From Paenibacillus castaneae (lineage in GTDB: Bacteria; Bacillota; Bacilli; Paenibacillales; Paenibacillaceae), in contig NZ_KZ614144.1 in assembly GCF_002884445.1 (NCBI RefSeq), positions 1,874,290-1,938,289 on the forward strand: a stretch of 64,000 nt of DNA, written 5' to 3'. Positions 18,940-27,823 of the stretch are shown here, in pieces. The notes under the pieces were generated by a model. That model made no database searches and had not been told where the DNA came from. It saw nothing but the letters and a program-made list of their open reading frames with translations. The position numbers and the translations under genes are program-made. Numbering within the stretch: position 1 is the first letter of the stretch; each line of letters starts with the position of its first letter.

Positions 18940-19036
18940 TTAGAGAAATGCTCGTATCTGAAAAAGAGTCGGAGTTCACCATAAAATCGGTACTTCGACT
19001 TTTTGCTGTGCTTTTTCCAGTGGAAGCCAAATTCAC

Positions 19037-19067
19037 TTGACATTGAAGTCGACTCTAATGTTATTCT
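19037..19067 (+). promoter_or_regulatory. MerR-type promoter with 19-base spacer; leaderless start
   Basis: -35 TTGACA (19037-19042) and -10 TATTCT (19062-19067) are 19 bases apart. The spacer centres on the dyad GAAGTCGACTCT. Overlong spacers with a central dyad are the hallmark of MerR-controlled promoters. The ATG at 19074 lies six bases after the -10, so the transcript should begin at or next to the start codon. Confidence 0.75.
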
Positions 19068-19073
19068 GAATTC

Positions 19074-19547
19074 ATGAAAAAACTCTATTCTATACAAGAG
19101 GTTTCGCGGATACTTGGGATGCCGAAGGATACACTTCGATATTATGACCGGATTGGGATCGTCTCACCGTCCCGGGAAGACAATCGGTACCGAAGGTATT
19201 CGAAGGACGACCTCATAGACTTAATGAATATTCAGATCATGCAGTATGCGGACTTTTCTCTTGACGAAATCAAGGGAAAAATTGGTTTCCGCAAGATGGA
19301 AAATATCGACCCCGCATACTGCGAAGAGGTTGCTGAGTTCCTCGATGCCAAGAACGCAGAAACGCGCAATAAGATTGCCCATCTGGAAAAGGTCAGTCGG
19401 CTGCTCAACATATTAGCCGAAACGTTAAGGGACTTTAATAACGAAAGCGACCAACGGTTGGCAGAATTCGTCCGCGAGATTTACAAGGATATCCGAAAGA
19501 ATGAACCGGGAATTCCCAAGGAGGGTTGTGATGAACATCAAGGTTAG
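19074..19547 (+). CDS. MerR-family transcriptional regulator
   Basis: 157 aa. The winged-helix MerR domain (about 1-75: YSIQEVSRILGMPKDTLRYYDRIGI, then RRYSKDDL) is followed by a coiled-coil dimerisation region and a short C-terminal tail. No metal-binding cysteine set is seen, so it belongs to the ligand- or redox-sensing branch. It is expected to bind the dyad in its own promoter. No ribosome site precedes the ATG, which agrees with a leaderless mRNA. The last 17 bases overlap the following membrane protein gene, a probable partner or target. Confidence 0.9.
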   Translation: MKKLYSIQEVSRILGMPKDTLRYYDRIGIVSPSREDNRYRRYSKDDLIDLMNIQIMQYADFSLDEIKGKIGFRKMENIDPAYCEEVAEFLDAKNAETRNKIAHLEKVSRLLNILAETLRDFNNESDQRLAEFVREIYKDIRKNEPGIPKEGCDEHQG

Positions 19548-19956
19548 AAATTTTTATTATCTGATTTCAGGCGTTCTTGCGATGCTGTTTGCCGTCACGC
19601 ACGCATGGAATGGGCAATCCGCTGTGCTGCCAGCGCTCGACATTAGTGAGATATCCATGGATACCCTGACGGTATTCACGTATGTTTGGCATATTATCAC
19701 GGCGGAAAATCTGGTCTTCGGTATCACATTCATTTTCATGTCTTTCCAAAGTGAGCAATCGAAGACCCGGTTTGCCGCATGGATGATCGCGGCGATCCTG
19801 ATCGTCCGACTGATGGTCATTCTTGGCGTAACGGAAATGCTTGACATTTCGGCGCTTACGGATACGTTTATAGATTCGATTGCTATCGTAATCTATGTCG
19901 CCTTGATCATACTGGGCATAAGAATGAAGAAAAAACAGTCCGGTCAGGGGCAGTGA
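19531..19956 (+). CDS. Four-helix membrane protein of unknown function, coupled to MerR
   Basis: 141 aa from the ATG at 19531, preceded by AAGGAGG; a frame starting at 19501 would lie within the MerR gene and lacks a ribosome site. Four hydrophobic segments (about 7-26, 50-70, 82-102, 112-132) end in a basic Lys/Arg tail, so the C-terminus should be cytoplasmic. I do not recognise the family. Overlap with merR suggests co-expression, with the pair forming a self-contained stress-response cassette. The stop is ten bases before a degenerate tRNA-Ala. Confidence 0.75.
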   Translation: MNIKVRNFYYLISGVLAMLFAVTHAWNGQSAVLPALDISEISMDTLTVFTYVWHIITAENLVFGITFIFMSFQSEQSKTRFAAWMIAAILIVRLMVILGVTEMLDISALTDTFIDSIAIVIYVALIILGIRMKKKQSGQGQ

Positions 19957-19965
19957 AACTAACCA

Positions 19966-20028
<63 letters not shown>

Positions 20029-20033
20029 ATTCC

Positions 20034-20072
20034 TTAAACTCAAACGGCAGAGATGTCGTTTTTTTGTTTTGA
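20034..20072 (+). terminator. Terminator, copy 3 of the tRNA-Ala-associated repeat
   Basis: CTTAAACTC, then AAACGGCA-GAGA-TGTCGTTT and a run of T; same stem, loop and 5' flank as the copy at 17450. Confidence 0.85.
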
Positions 20073-20164
20073 TTTTTATAAGTACTTTAGACATGTGGAG
20101 TCGAGCCCCTCTTCCAGTAGTGCAAAGCACATCTATATTTATCCGCAGGGAGAATTTATGAGGA

Positions 20165-20578
20165 TTGTTTTTTACGTCATATTCTGTGTGCTTGTTGTTT
20201 TCCCGTCCTATCAGTGGGAAAATCGCCGATAAATACGGCATGGATAAAGTATTGATTCCAGGCATTCTGATTTTTGCCCATTCTTTTGTCATGATCAGCT
20301 TTTCTCGCACGCTTCCCATGTTTCTGATTGCGGGTGGCATCTCTGCTTTCGGATACGGGATATGTCTTCCCGCCATTCAAACATTGTGTATAAAGCTAGT
20401 TGACCAAGCGCAGCGAGGCGTAGCGAGTAATACGAATTACATAGGAGTGGACACCGGATACTTGATCGCGCCGACGATTGCGGGGTTAATCGTTACCTCC
20501 GTTCAGCAGCATAGCGGAGATAAAGCCAAAGACTATGCGGTAGAACGTACCGCACAGAGAGAATCCGCGTTGGACTGA
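20165..20578 (+). pseudogene. MFS transporter fragment
   Basis: 137 codons with MFS-like helices. The motif GKIADKYGMDKVLIPG is the conserved loop between helices, here from the second half (helices 8-9 region), and FGYGICLPAIQTL follows. Full MFS proteins have about 390-420 residues, so both the N-terminal six-helix half and the far C-terminus are missing; the tail after QQHSGD is unlike the family. No ribosome site precedes the ATG. It lies right behind the third tRNA-associated terminator, so the truncation may mark a recombination junction. Confidence 0.7.
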
Positions 20579-20685
20579 TGTTTCTTCACAACAAACGGTT
20601 CAGACCTAAGAATATATCAATAATTAATGAGAATAGGTCATTGTTTTGAAGAATTCGATAGCATATGATATCCTCATGAAACTGT

Positions 20686-20700
20686 TTGAAAGCGCTTTAA
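20686..20700 (+). promoter_or_regulatory. cre-like box upstream of the arabinoxylan operon
   Basis: TTGAAAGCGCTTTAA fits the CcpA operator with one mismatch and is nearly palindromic. It is about 140 bases before the first gene. Catabolite control is inferred. Confidence 0.55.
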
Positions 20701-20837
20701 AAACATAGAATATTCCGAATTAATATAACAAAAAGACTGTTAATGTACGTTTATCTCCCAGCGGTTATAACGTAAGCTCTAGTCAATAGGGCTAAAAGTT
20801 ATAATAAATTTAGTGAGTAGAAGGGGTGTCTCTAAGC

Positions 20838-22514
20838 GTGAACAAATTGGCCAAGTCTGTAAGTCTAGTATTGATTACGGCAATGTTGATGTTGGTTATC
20901 GCAGCATGCAGCAACTCTAACAATGAAAGCGCTCCTCCTAGCACGGCGCCTAGCAGCCAGAGCAGTGCTACACCCAACCCGCAGAGCAGCGAGGGCGACA
21001 GCGACTGGAAGCCTCAGAGCGATCTCTCCAAAAAGGTCAAGTTTTCCTATGCTTCCGTGCAGGGAATCGAAGGGTTCGACTATAACAAGGGCGATGCTCT
21101 GGCTCAGTATTTCTCCGATAAATTTAACTATGAGATGGATGTAGCGTCACTGAACTGGGACAACTGGAGCGAGCGACTCCGGATCTGGATCAACTCGGGT
21201 GATATGCCTGATGTGGCTGTATACAATTACAACCATGCGGACGCTGCTGCCTTTGTCGATCAGGGAATGATTAAGAAGTTTCCGGATAATTGGAAGACTC
21301 GGTGGCCCAATGTAGCGGCTGTCTTCGACAAAACGTCCATTGGACCTCAAATGGAACACACCTTTGGCGGCACCTACTTCATCCCCAGAGCACGGTTTAT
21401 GAACAACCTGCCTGGCGATCCGCTGCCGAACCACCCGTCCTTGTTCCTGCGCAAGGATTGGGCCGAAGCTGTCGGCTTCCCAATCAAGACCACCTATACG
21501 ACGTCTGAGGTGATGGAATTCGCCCAGAAGGTCAAGGATCAGGATCCCGGCAAGGCTGGGAACAAGCTGATTCCGATTGCTGAGAATACGACTCATGCCG
21601 TGGACCTGTTCGTCGCCAGGAACAGCACTCATTTTAACAGGTTCTATATGGACACGGACGGCAAGTACAAATGGGGCGGAGCATCCGAGGATACGCTGAA
21701 AGGTCTCAAGCTCTTCTCCGAAGCCTACCGATCCGGGCTGCTCAGTCAAGATTTCTATACGGTAAAGAACGAAGAGCATGGCTCTTACTTTAATGTCAAA
21801 GGCATTGCGGGCGCTACGTTCTTCCAGGCTCCGACTTCAGCGCTTCAGCAGTTCTACGATGATTTTCAATCCAATACGGGACTTGATCCGTATGAGAATC
21901 TTCAAATGGCGACTGTCCTTGGAGATGATGGCAATTATCATCAGTATGACCTGATCAACTACTGGGGAGCAATCATCTTCAGCCCGAATATCAAGGATGA
22001 CGTATTCGAACGCTATATGGATATTCTTGATTACAACGCTACATTAGCGGGCAACACAATTCTCAATATGGGTATCAAGGATGTTGACTGGACCTATGAA
22101 AGCGACGGAACTACTGTGAAATCGCTTTATGATCAAGCCAAGGAAGGCAAGCCGCTCGGAGGGACTTCCGGCAAGTATCCGTCCATGGGCTATCTTCTTG
22201 GCAGCACGATCCTGTTCGATGACTTTGCTTTCGACAATCCGAACTCCGATAAACGTCTGCGAGATCTATCCAAGCAGCTGTATACGGAGAGAACAAAGGT
22301 TGCGACGCCTGAATCCTTTGCCAAAGTGAATTGGGACCTGTTCTCCTTCGACTCCCCGAACTTTAGAAGAGCTCAGATGGATTATTACACCGAATACGCT
22401 AACATCGTGACGCAATCGGGAGATATCGAGACTAATTGGAACAACTGGGTGAATTCGAAGAAGTCCATTATACAGCCGGTTCTCGACGAGCTGAATTCCA
22501 AACTAGGCAGCTAA
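20838..22514 (+). CDS. Sugar ABC transporter substrate-binding lipoprotein (LplA type)
   Basis: 558 aa. Lipoprotein signal with lipobox LVIAAC (Cys24), then a Ser/Pro/Asn-rich tether and a family-1 extracellular binding protein of the long (over 500 aa) LplA/YtcQ type. It binds an oligosaccharide at the outer membrane face. GTG 20838 was chosen as start with AAGGGGTG nine bases before it; a GTG at 20826 lies within that ribosome site. First gene of an operon with LplB- and YtcP-like permeases, GH51 arabinofuranosidase and an esterase, so arabinoxylo-oligosaccharides are the likely ligand. No ATPase gene is present: this class uses a shared MsmX-type ATPase. Confidence 0.92.
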   Translation: MNKLAKSVSLVLITAMLMLVIAACSNSNNESAPPSTAPSSQSSATPNPQSSEGDSDWKPQSDLSKKVKFSYASVQGIEGFDYNKGDALAQYFSDKFNYEMDVASLNWDNWSERLRIWINSGDMPDVAVYNYNHADAAAFVDQGMIKKFPDNWKTRWPNVAAVFDKTSIGPQMEHTFGGTYFIPRARFMNNLPGDPLPNHPSLFLRKDWAEAVGFPIKTTYTTSEVMEFAQKVKDQDPGKAGNKLIPIAENTTHAVDLFVARNSTHFNRFYMDTDGKYKWGGASEDTLKGLKLFSEAYRSGLLSQDFYTVKNEEHGSYFNVKGIAGATFFQAPTSALQQFYDDFQSNTGLDPYENLQMATVLGDDGNYHQYDLINYWGAIIFSPNIKDDVFERYMDILDYNATLAGNTILNMGIKDVDWTYESDGTTVKSLYDQAKEGKPLGGTSGKYPSMGYLLGSTILFDDFAFDNPNSDKRLRDLSKQLYTERTKVATPESFAKVNWDLFSFDSPNFRRAQMDYYTEYANIVTQSGDIETNWNNWVNSKKSIIQPVLDELNSKLGS

Positions 22515-22546
22515 CTTTCCGAGATTTCAACTGAACGAATCCCTTC

Positions 22547-22587
22547 CGGCAGCTGTGGCAAATCGAATAGGATTTGCCCGGCTGCTT
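22547..22587 (+). promoter_or_regulatory. Intercistronic hairpin after the binding-protein gene
   Basis: GCAGCTGTGGCAAATC and GATTTGCCCGGCTGC form a long stem with a small bulge around a GAATAG loop. No clear T-run follows, so it likely acts as attenuator or mRNA stabiliser, keeping the binding protein in excess of the permeases. Confidence 0.6.
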
Positions 22588-22645
22588 GTATTCTGCTGCG
22601 TCGCACCATAGAGTTGAAAAACATAAATTTCAGAAGGGGCTAAAT

Positions 22646-23605
22646 ATGGAAAATACGCTATTGAAAAAGAATAATTCATCCTTAATTAGTCGTGTTCTGA
22701 AGTCCAAGGAAATTTATTTCCTTATACTTCCCGGTGTTATATGGTATGTCATCTTCGCCTACGTTCCCATGTATGGATTGTCTCTTGCGTTCAAGACCTA
22801 CAAAGCCAATCTAGGCATATTCGGCAGTCCATGGGTCGGTTTCGAGAATTTCACTTATGTGTTCAGGGATCCGGCATTTTTGGAATCTGTCTGGAGAACG
22901 CTGTGGATCAACCTTGGGCGTATACTTTTTCAGTTTCCTTTTCCCATTCTATTGGCCTTGCTTTTAAATGAAATTCGCATGAACAGGTACAAAAAGGCGA
23001 TCCAAACCGTCTATACGTTTCCTCACTTTTTGTCCTGGATTATCGTTTCCAGCGTGCTCATTAATTCGCTCGACATGCAAGGCTTCGTGAACGGAGTTAT
23101 CCAGTTGCTGGGCGGGGATCCAGTTAATTTCCTTGGAAATACTCAGATTTTTCGGCCGTTGTTATATATCACGGATAACTGGAAGTCGGCCGGATGGACC
23201 ATGATTATTTATCTGGCAGCAATCACAGGGATTGATACGGAGCAGTACGAATCCGCACAGCTCGACGGCGCGACCCGCTTTCAGATCATGAGATATATTA
23301 CGCTTCCCGGTATCCAGAGTACAATCGTCGTCATGCTGATTCTGACGGTAGGCAATCTGATGAATGCGGGCTTCGATCAGATCTTTAACATCAGCAATGC
23401 GGCAACCGCCAAGGCGGGCGAGATTTTGGATATCTATATCTATCGCATTACCTTCCAATCCGCTGCGGATTTTTCCTTCTCCAGTACGGTCAGCTTATTC
23501 AGATCGGTTATTAATTTTGCGCTGCTGTTGTTTGCAGACCGCGTATGTAAGTGGATGGGGGCGGAAGGACTCTTCCCATCGATGAAGAAGAAAGCGCGGA
23601 GTTAA
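22646..23605 (+). CDS. Sugar ABC transporter permease, LplB type
   Basis: 319 aa, six membrane helices. ILPGVIWYVIFAYVPMYGL after the N-terminus and the EAA loop YESAQLDGATRFQIMRYITLPGI are typical of LplB/MalF-like permeases of the CUT1 class. The start at 22646 has AGAAGGGGC upstream; the frame can be read back to 22574, but this runs into the hairpin. It forms the channel with the next gene product. Confidence 0.93.
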   Translation: MENTLLKKNNSSLISRVLKSKEIYFLILPGVIWYVIFAYVPMYGLSLAFKTYKANLGIFGSPWVGFENFTYVFRDPAFLESVWRTLWINLGRILFQFPFPILLALLLNEIRMNRYKKAIQTVYTFPHFLSWIIVSSVLINSLDMQGFVNGVIQLLGGDPVNFLGNTQIFRPLLYITDNWKSAGWTMIIYLAAITGIDTEQYESAQLDGATRFQIMRYITLPGIQSTIVVMLILTVGNLMNAGFDQIFNISNAATAKAGEILDIYIYRITFQSAADFSFSSTVSLFRSVINFALLLFADRVCKWMGAEGLFPSMKKKARS

Positions 23606-23641
23606 AAACGGATGCCTCACAGTGAGAAAGGAAAGTGAACT

Positions 23642-24562
23642 ATGGCAGAGATTAGATTTGAGGCGCAACCGGTTCAGAGGCCGGGCAAGAGTAAATTAAA
23701 CAATAGAATTGAAATGCTTGATGTGATTTTGGTGGTTCTTCTTACGGGCTTTGCCGTCGCGATCATCCTTCCGTTTCTCAATGTGATCGCCGTCACATTT
23801 GTGACACAACAGGAATATATGAAATCAACGATTCTGTTGTTTCCCCATTCGTTTACGCTCGAAAACTACAAATCCCTGTTCGAAGACGGGCGGATTTGGA
23901 CCGGCTATCGCACAACATTGCTGCTCCTTGTATTAGGCCTCCCGCTCAATATGTTCCTGACGACCAGCATGGCGTACGGGCTTAGCCGTCCCAATTTTCC
24001 TTTCAAGAAATTTTTTATTTATTTCGTTGTGATCACGATGCTGTTTTCAGGCGGTATCATCCCGATGTACCTGCTCATGAAAGAATTGTCGCTTATTAAT
24101 ACGATTTGGTCTATCGTGCTGTGTTACGGCATTAATTCCTTCTATCTCATCATCATGATGAATAATTTTACGACAATTCCGATCTCTCTGATGGAGTCAG
24201 CGAAGCTCGACGGGGCTGGCGAATGGCGTATTCTGGCCAAAATCATTCTGCCGCTGTCCATGCCGATCATCGCAACGATGACGCTGTTCTATGCGGTGGA
24301 CCGCTGGAATGAATGGTTTAATGCGATGATCTTCATCCGCAAGGGCGACCTCACCGTTCTGCAGCTTGCCCTGAGATCGATTGTCATCGATTCTCAGATC
24401 AGCCAGCAGATGAATGTATCCAATGTGCAGACGGACAAACAGTTCTCGGAAGGAATGAAGATGTCGGCGGTTATCGTATCCATGCTTCCAATTATGTGCG
24501 TGTTCCCGCTGCTGCAGAAGCATTTTGTCAAGGGGATGCTCGTAGGGGCCATCAAGGCCTGA
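23642..24562 (+). CDS. Sugar ABC transporter permease, YtcP/LplC type
   Basis: 306 aa. A CUT1 permease with LENYKSLFED and the EAA loop MESAKLDGAGEWRILAKIILPLSMP, followed by YAVDRWNEWFNAM. Six predicted helices. GAAAGGAAAG precedes the ATG. It is the second membrane subunit of the arabinoxylan-oligosaccharide importer. Confidence 0.93.
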   Translation: MAEIRFEAQPVQRPGKSKLNNRIEMLDVILVVLLTGFAVAIILPFLNVIAVTFVTQQEYMKSTILLFPHSFTLENYKSLFEDGRIWTGYRTTLLLLVLGLPLNMFLTTSMAYGLSRPNFPFKKFFIYFVVITMLFSGGIIPMYLLMKELSLINTIWSIVLCYGINSFYLIIMMNNFTTIPISLMESAKLDGAGEWRILAKIILPLSMPIIATMTLFYAVDRWNEWFNAMIFIRKGDLTVLQLALRSIVIDSQISQQMNVSNVQTDKQFSEGMKMSAVIVSMLPIMCVFPLLQKHFVKGMLVGAIKA

Positions 24563-24601
24563 CGAACGTCTTAACAAATTAAGAGAGAGGGAGCTTGTCG
24601 G

Positions 24602-26218
24602 ATGAAGAAAGCAAACGTTGCCGTCCACCCGGATTATCGGATAGGACAAGTAGATAAACGTCTATTCGGAGCTTTCCTGGAGCCAATTGGAAGTTGGGTG
24701 TACGGAGGAATCTATAATCCCAAGCACCCGACAGCCGACGACATGGGATTCCGCCGGGATATCATTGACGCAGTCAAGGAATTCGATCTTCCGGCCCTGC
24801 GATTTCCTGGAGGCAATTGGGTATCGGGCTGGGACTGGAAAAATTCAATTGGCCCTCAAGAGGAGCGTAAGGCGCAGGTGGACCTAGCCTGGTTCCAGAT
24901 CGAGCCTAATACGGTCGGACATGACGAGTATCTGCAATGGGCGATGCGGATTCAAGCCGATCCGATGTATACCATCAATCTTGGCACGGAGGATATGAAG
25001 AGCGCCGCACATCTGGTAGAGTACTCACGTGTTGAAGGAGGCACATATTGGTCGGATCTTCGCAGGAAACATGGGCGGTCCGAGCCTTATCCCATCAAGA
25101 CCTGGTATTTGGGCAATGAGATGGATGGTCACTGGCAAATCGGCTCCTGGGAGAAGGATCCTGTCGGCTTCGGTATTCGTACTCATGAAATATCTAAGAT
25201 TGTCAAATGGATTGACAACAAGGCCGAGACCGTCTTCGCGGGAACGTCCGATCATAATAGGCATTTTCCGGAATGGGAGATGGCTGCGCTGGAGCAGTGC
25301 TACGAATCGGTCGATTATGTTTCTATTCACCATTATCACACTGCTCCGGAAGGCGATATTGCCAACTTTCTGAACATTTCCTCTGTATTTGAGGATTATA
25401 TCCGTACGACGGTTGCGGTTTGCGATTATTTGCAGTCTAAGCTGCGTACTCCCAAGAAAATGTATATCTCTTTCGACGAATTCGGAGCGAGTTTTGGCAA
25501 GCCCAAAGAGGTTATCTTCGGACGCAGAGGCTGGCAGGACGTTACCAAAAGTTTCTCCCAGTTTGCGCCTAGAGAGAATACATTCAAGAGATACGATCCG
25601 GAGAATTATGTCGATCGGGACTTCGGAACGAATCAAATGCTTCATGCGCTGGCCATGTCTTCTGTGCTCATGACTTTTCTCCGTCATGCCGATCGGATTA
25701 AGATCGGGTGCATGACTGGAGGGATTCGCAACGCTCTAACATTCGACGGCACAAATGTGTGGAAGAATGCGGCTTATTACCCTTACGCTCATTTGAACAA
25801 GCTGACCCGAGGTGGCATATCGCTCCTGCCTATTGTCGACGGCCCTACTTTCAACACAGAGCAGTTTGCCTTGACAGGCTCTGCTCAGTGCCATGCCTAT
25901 GAAAATGTGCAGGCCATCGAAGCGGCAGCCGTCATACTTGAGGATAAGGAAGAGCTTTGCGTTTTTATGATCAACCGCGCAATTGACGAAGACATTGAGA
26001 TCAGTCTCGATGTCCGAGCCTTCGAGGGCTACAAGCTTGCCGAGCATATCGAGATGTATACGGACCGTCTGGACATGCGAAATTCATTTGAAAATCCGGA
26101 TGCGATTAAGCCTTCGGTCAATGCCAATACCCACATGGATAACGGCAAGGTGAAGGCTGTAGCCAAAAAACTGTCATGGAACGTCATCCGCCTTTCAAAA
26201 AATACGTTAGGCGAGTGA
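24602..26218 (+). CDS. abfA: Alpha-L-arabinofuranosidase, GH51
   Basis: 538 aa, in the normal range for intracellular GH51. The (beta/alpha)8 domain shows RFPGGNWVSGWDW, acid/base E173 in WYLGNEMDG and nucleophile E293 in ISFDEFGASFG, with a C-terminal beta-sandwich. No signal peptide, so it acts in the cytoplasm on imported arabino- or arabinoxylo-oligosaccharides, releasing L-arabinose. Located right behind the importer, which supports this substrate. The gene symbol is used in the family sense. Confidence 0.95.
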   Translation: MKKANVAVHPDYRIGQVDKRLFGAFLEPIGSWVYGGIYNPKHPTADDMGFRRDIIDAVKEFDLPALRFPGGNWVSGWDWKNSIGPQEERKAQVDLAWFQIEPNTVGHDEYLQWAMRIQADPMYTINLGTEDMKSAAHLVEYSRVEGGTYWSDLRRKHGRSEPYPIKTWYLGNEMDGHWQIGSWEKDPVGFGIRTHEISKIVKWIDNKAETVFAGTSDHNRHFPEWEMAALEQCYESVDYVSIHHYHTAPEGDIANFLNISSVFEDYIRTTVAVCDYLQSKLRTPKKMYISFDEFGASFGKPKEVIFGRRGWQDVTKSFSQFAPRENTFKRYDPENYVDRDFGTNQMLHALAMSSVLMTFLRHADRIKIGCMTGGIRNALTFDGTNVWKNAAYYPYAHLNKLTRGGISLLPIVDGPTFNTEQFALTGSAQCHAYENVQAIEAAAVILEDKEELCVFMINRAIDEDIEISLDVRAFEGYKLAEHIEMYTDRLDMRNSFENPDAIKPSVNANTHMDNGKVKAVAKKLSWNVIRLSKNTLGE

Positions 26219-26253
26219 TCAGATAATAAGAATCGAAGGGAGATAGCAGTAAA

Positions 26254-27795
26254 ATGCTGAGAATTGTAGAAGTAGAAAACGGAATGGTCCAGGGGCTTCC
26301 CGCAGCAGACCCCCGGATTACCAGCTTCAAGGGAATACCGTTCGCCGCTCCGCCAGTAGGGAAAAATCGCTGGCGTGCACCGCAGCCAGCAGAGTACTGG
26401 GACGGCGTTCTCAAAGCCTATGAATTCGCGCCGATCTCGATGCAGGTCAGACAAGAGATTGATGAGAATAACATCTATACTCGTGAGTGGGCCGTGGAAC
26501 CGGATATCGCTATGGACGAGGATTGTCTCTATCTGAATGTGTGGACCCCTGCCAAACGAACCGATGAGAAGCTGCCTGTCTATGTATGGTATTTCGGTGG
26601 TGGACTGCAGGTCGGACATACGGCTGAAATGGAGTTCGACGGCGAGCGCATTGCCCGGAGGGGAATCGTGGTCGTCACGATCAATTACCGACTGAACGTA
26701 TTCGGATTTCTCAGTCATCCCGAGATTACGGCAGAATCGCCGGATGCCCCTGCGAATTTCGGAAATCTAGACCAGCAGGCTGCTACACAATGGGTTAAGC
26801 GCAATATCGAGGCATTTGGAGGAGACCCGGATAACATTACGATTGGCGGGCAGTCTGCGGGCGGCGGCAGTGTTCTCACCCAACTCGTGTCTCCTCAGAA
26901 TGAGGGCCTCTTCCAGAGAGCCATTATTCAGAGCGGCATCTTCACGAACCTGTATCCGGGAAACCGGATGCCCCGGCTTCGGAGCAATCTGGCCGAAGCT
27001 GAGCAGGACGGTATTGCTTTCTTAGAATACCTTGGCATCTCCTCCCTGGAGGAGGCTCGAAGCCTGGATGCAGTCTACCTCCGAGACAAGGCTGTAGAGT
27101 ACAAGGGCTTCTGGGGGACTGTGGTTGATCAATCGTTCTGTGTAGGGAATACATTCGACCTCTTCGTGCAAAACAAGCGTTGGCAGGTTCCGGTGCTCCT
27201 TGGGCATACCTCGTCCGAGTTCTTCAGCACACCGAATATCAGCTCGATCGATGAGCTCAAGAGCATGGCCGTCGAGATGTTCGGCGAAGCTGCAGATGAA
27301 TTCCTGGAGTTGTGCGGAGCTGAGTCGGGAAGTTTGGAAGATGCGGTTCAAAAAGCCTCTGTGAGCGGCATAGAATATGCGATCCGGATTGCCTCACAGG
27401 CGAATGCCAATATAGGCACCAATCTTCCGCTCTATTACTACAACTTTGATGCGGAGATACCGGGCTGGGATAACCCGGGAGCCTTCCACTCGGTGGATCT
27501 TTGGTTTTTCTTTGAGACATTGGCCAAGTGTTGGAGGCCGTTCGTCGGCAAGCATTATGATCTAGCCCGTCAGATGTGCAATTACTGGGCAAACTTCATT
27601 CGCAGCGGAGATCCGAACGGCAAAGACTCGACTGGGGAGGATATGCCTTACTGGGAGCCCTATACGCCAGAAGCGCCTTACGGTATGTTCTTCGCGGATA
27701 GAGCCGCATTTTCCAGAGAACAGCCGAGCGATATCATGAGGTTCCTGGTCCGGCAATATTTCAAGAACAACAAGGCAACGGTGATCCTGAAATAA
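26254..27795 (+). CDS. Type-B carboxylesterase
   Basis: 513 aa alpha/beta-hydrolase of the COesterase family. FKGIPFAAPPVGKNRWRAPQP at the N-terminus, EDCLYLNVWTP, nucleophile S201 in GGQSAGGGS, and a late GAFHSVDLWFFF carrying the likely catalytic His. No signal peptide. In this operon it may remove acetyl or feruloyl groups from imported xylo-oligosaccharides, but the family is broad (para-nitrobenzyl esterases, carbamate hydrolases) and substrate cannot be read from sequence. GGGAG precedes the ATG. Confidence 0.9.
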   Translation: MLRIVEVENGMVQGLPAADPRITSFKGIPFAAPPVGKNRWRAPQPAEYWDGVLKAYEFAPISMQVRQEIDENNIYTREWAVEPDIAMDEDCLYLNVWTPAKRTDEKLPVYVWYFGGGLQVGHTAEMEFDGERIARRGIVVVTINYRLNVFGFLSHPEITAESPDAPANFGNLDQQAATQWVKRNIEAFGGDPDNITIGGQSAGGGSVLTQLVSPQNEGLFQRAIIQSGIFTNLYPGNRMPRLRSNLAEAEQDGIAFLEYLGISSLEEARSLDAVYLRDKAVEYKGFWGTVVDQSFCVGNTFDLFVQNKRWQVPVLLGHTSSEFFSTPNISSIDELKSMAVEMFGEAADEFLELCGAESGSLEDAVQKASVSGIEYAIRIASQANANIGTNLPLYYYNFDAEIPGWDNPGAFHSVDLWFFFETLAKCWRPFVGKHYDLARQMCNYWANFIRSGDPNGKDSTGEDMPYWEPYTPEAPYGMFFADRAAFSREQPSDIMRFLVRQYFKNNKATVILK

Positions 27796-27823
27796 CCAAT
27801 TTCTAGCAGGGGGGGGGAATACG

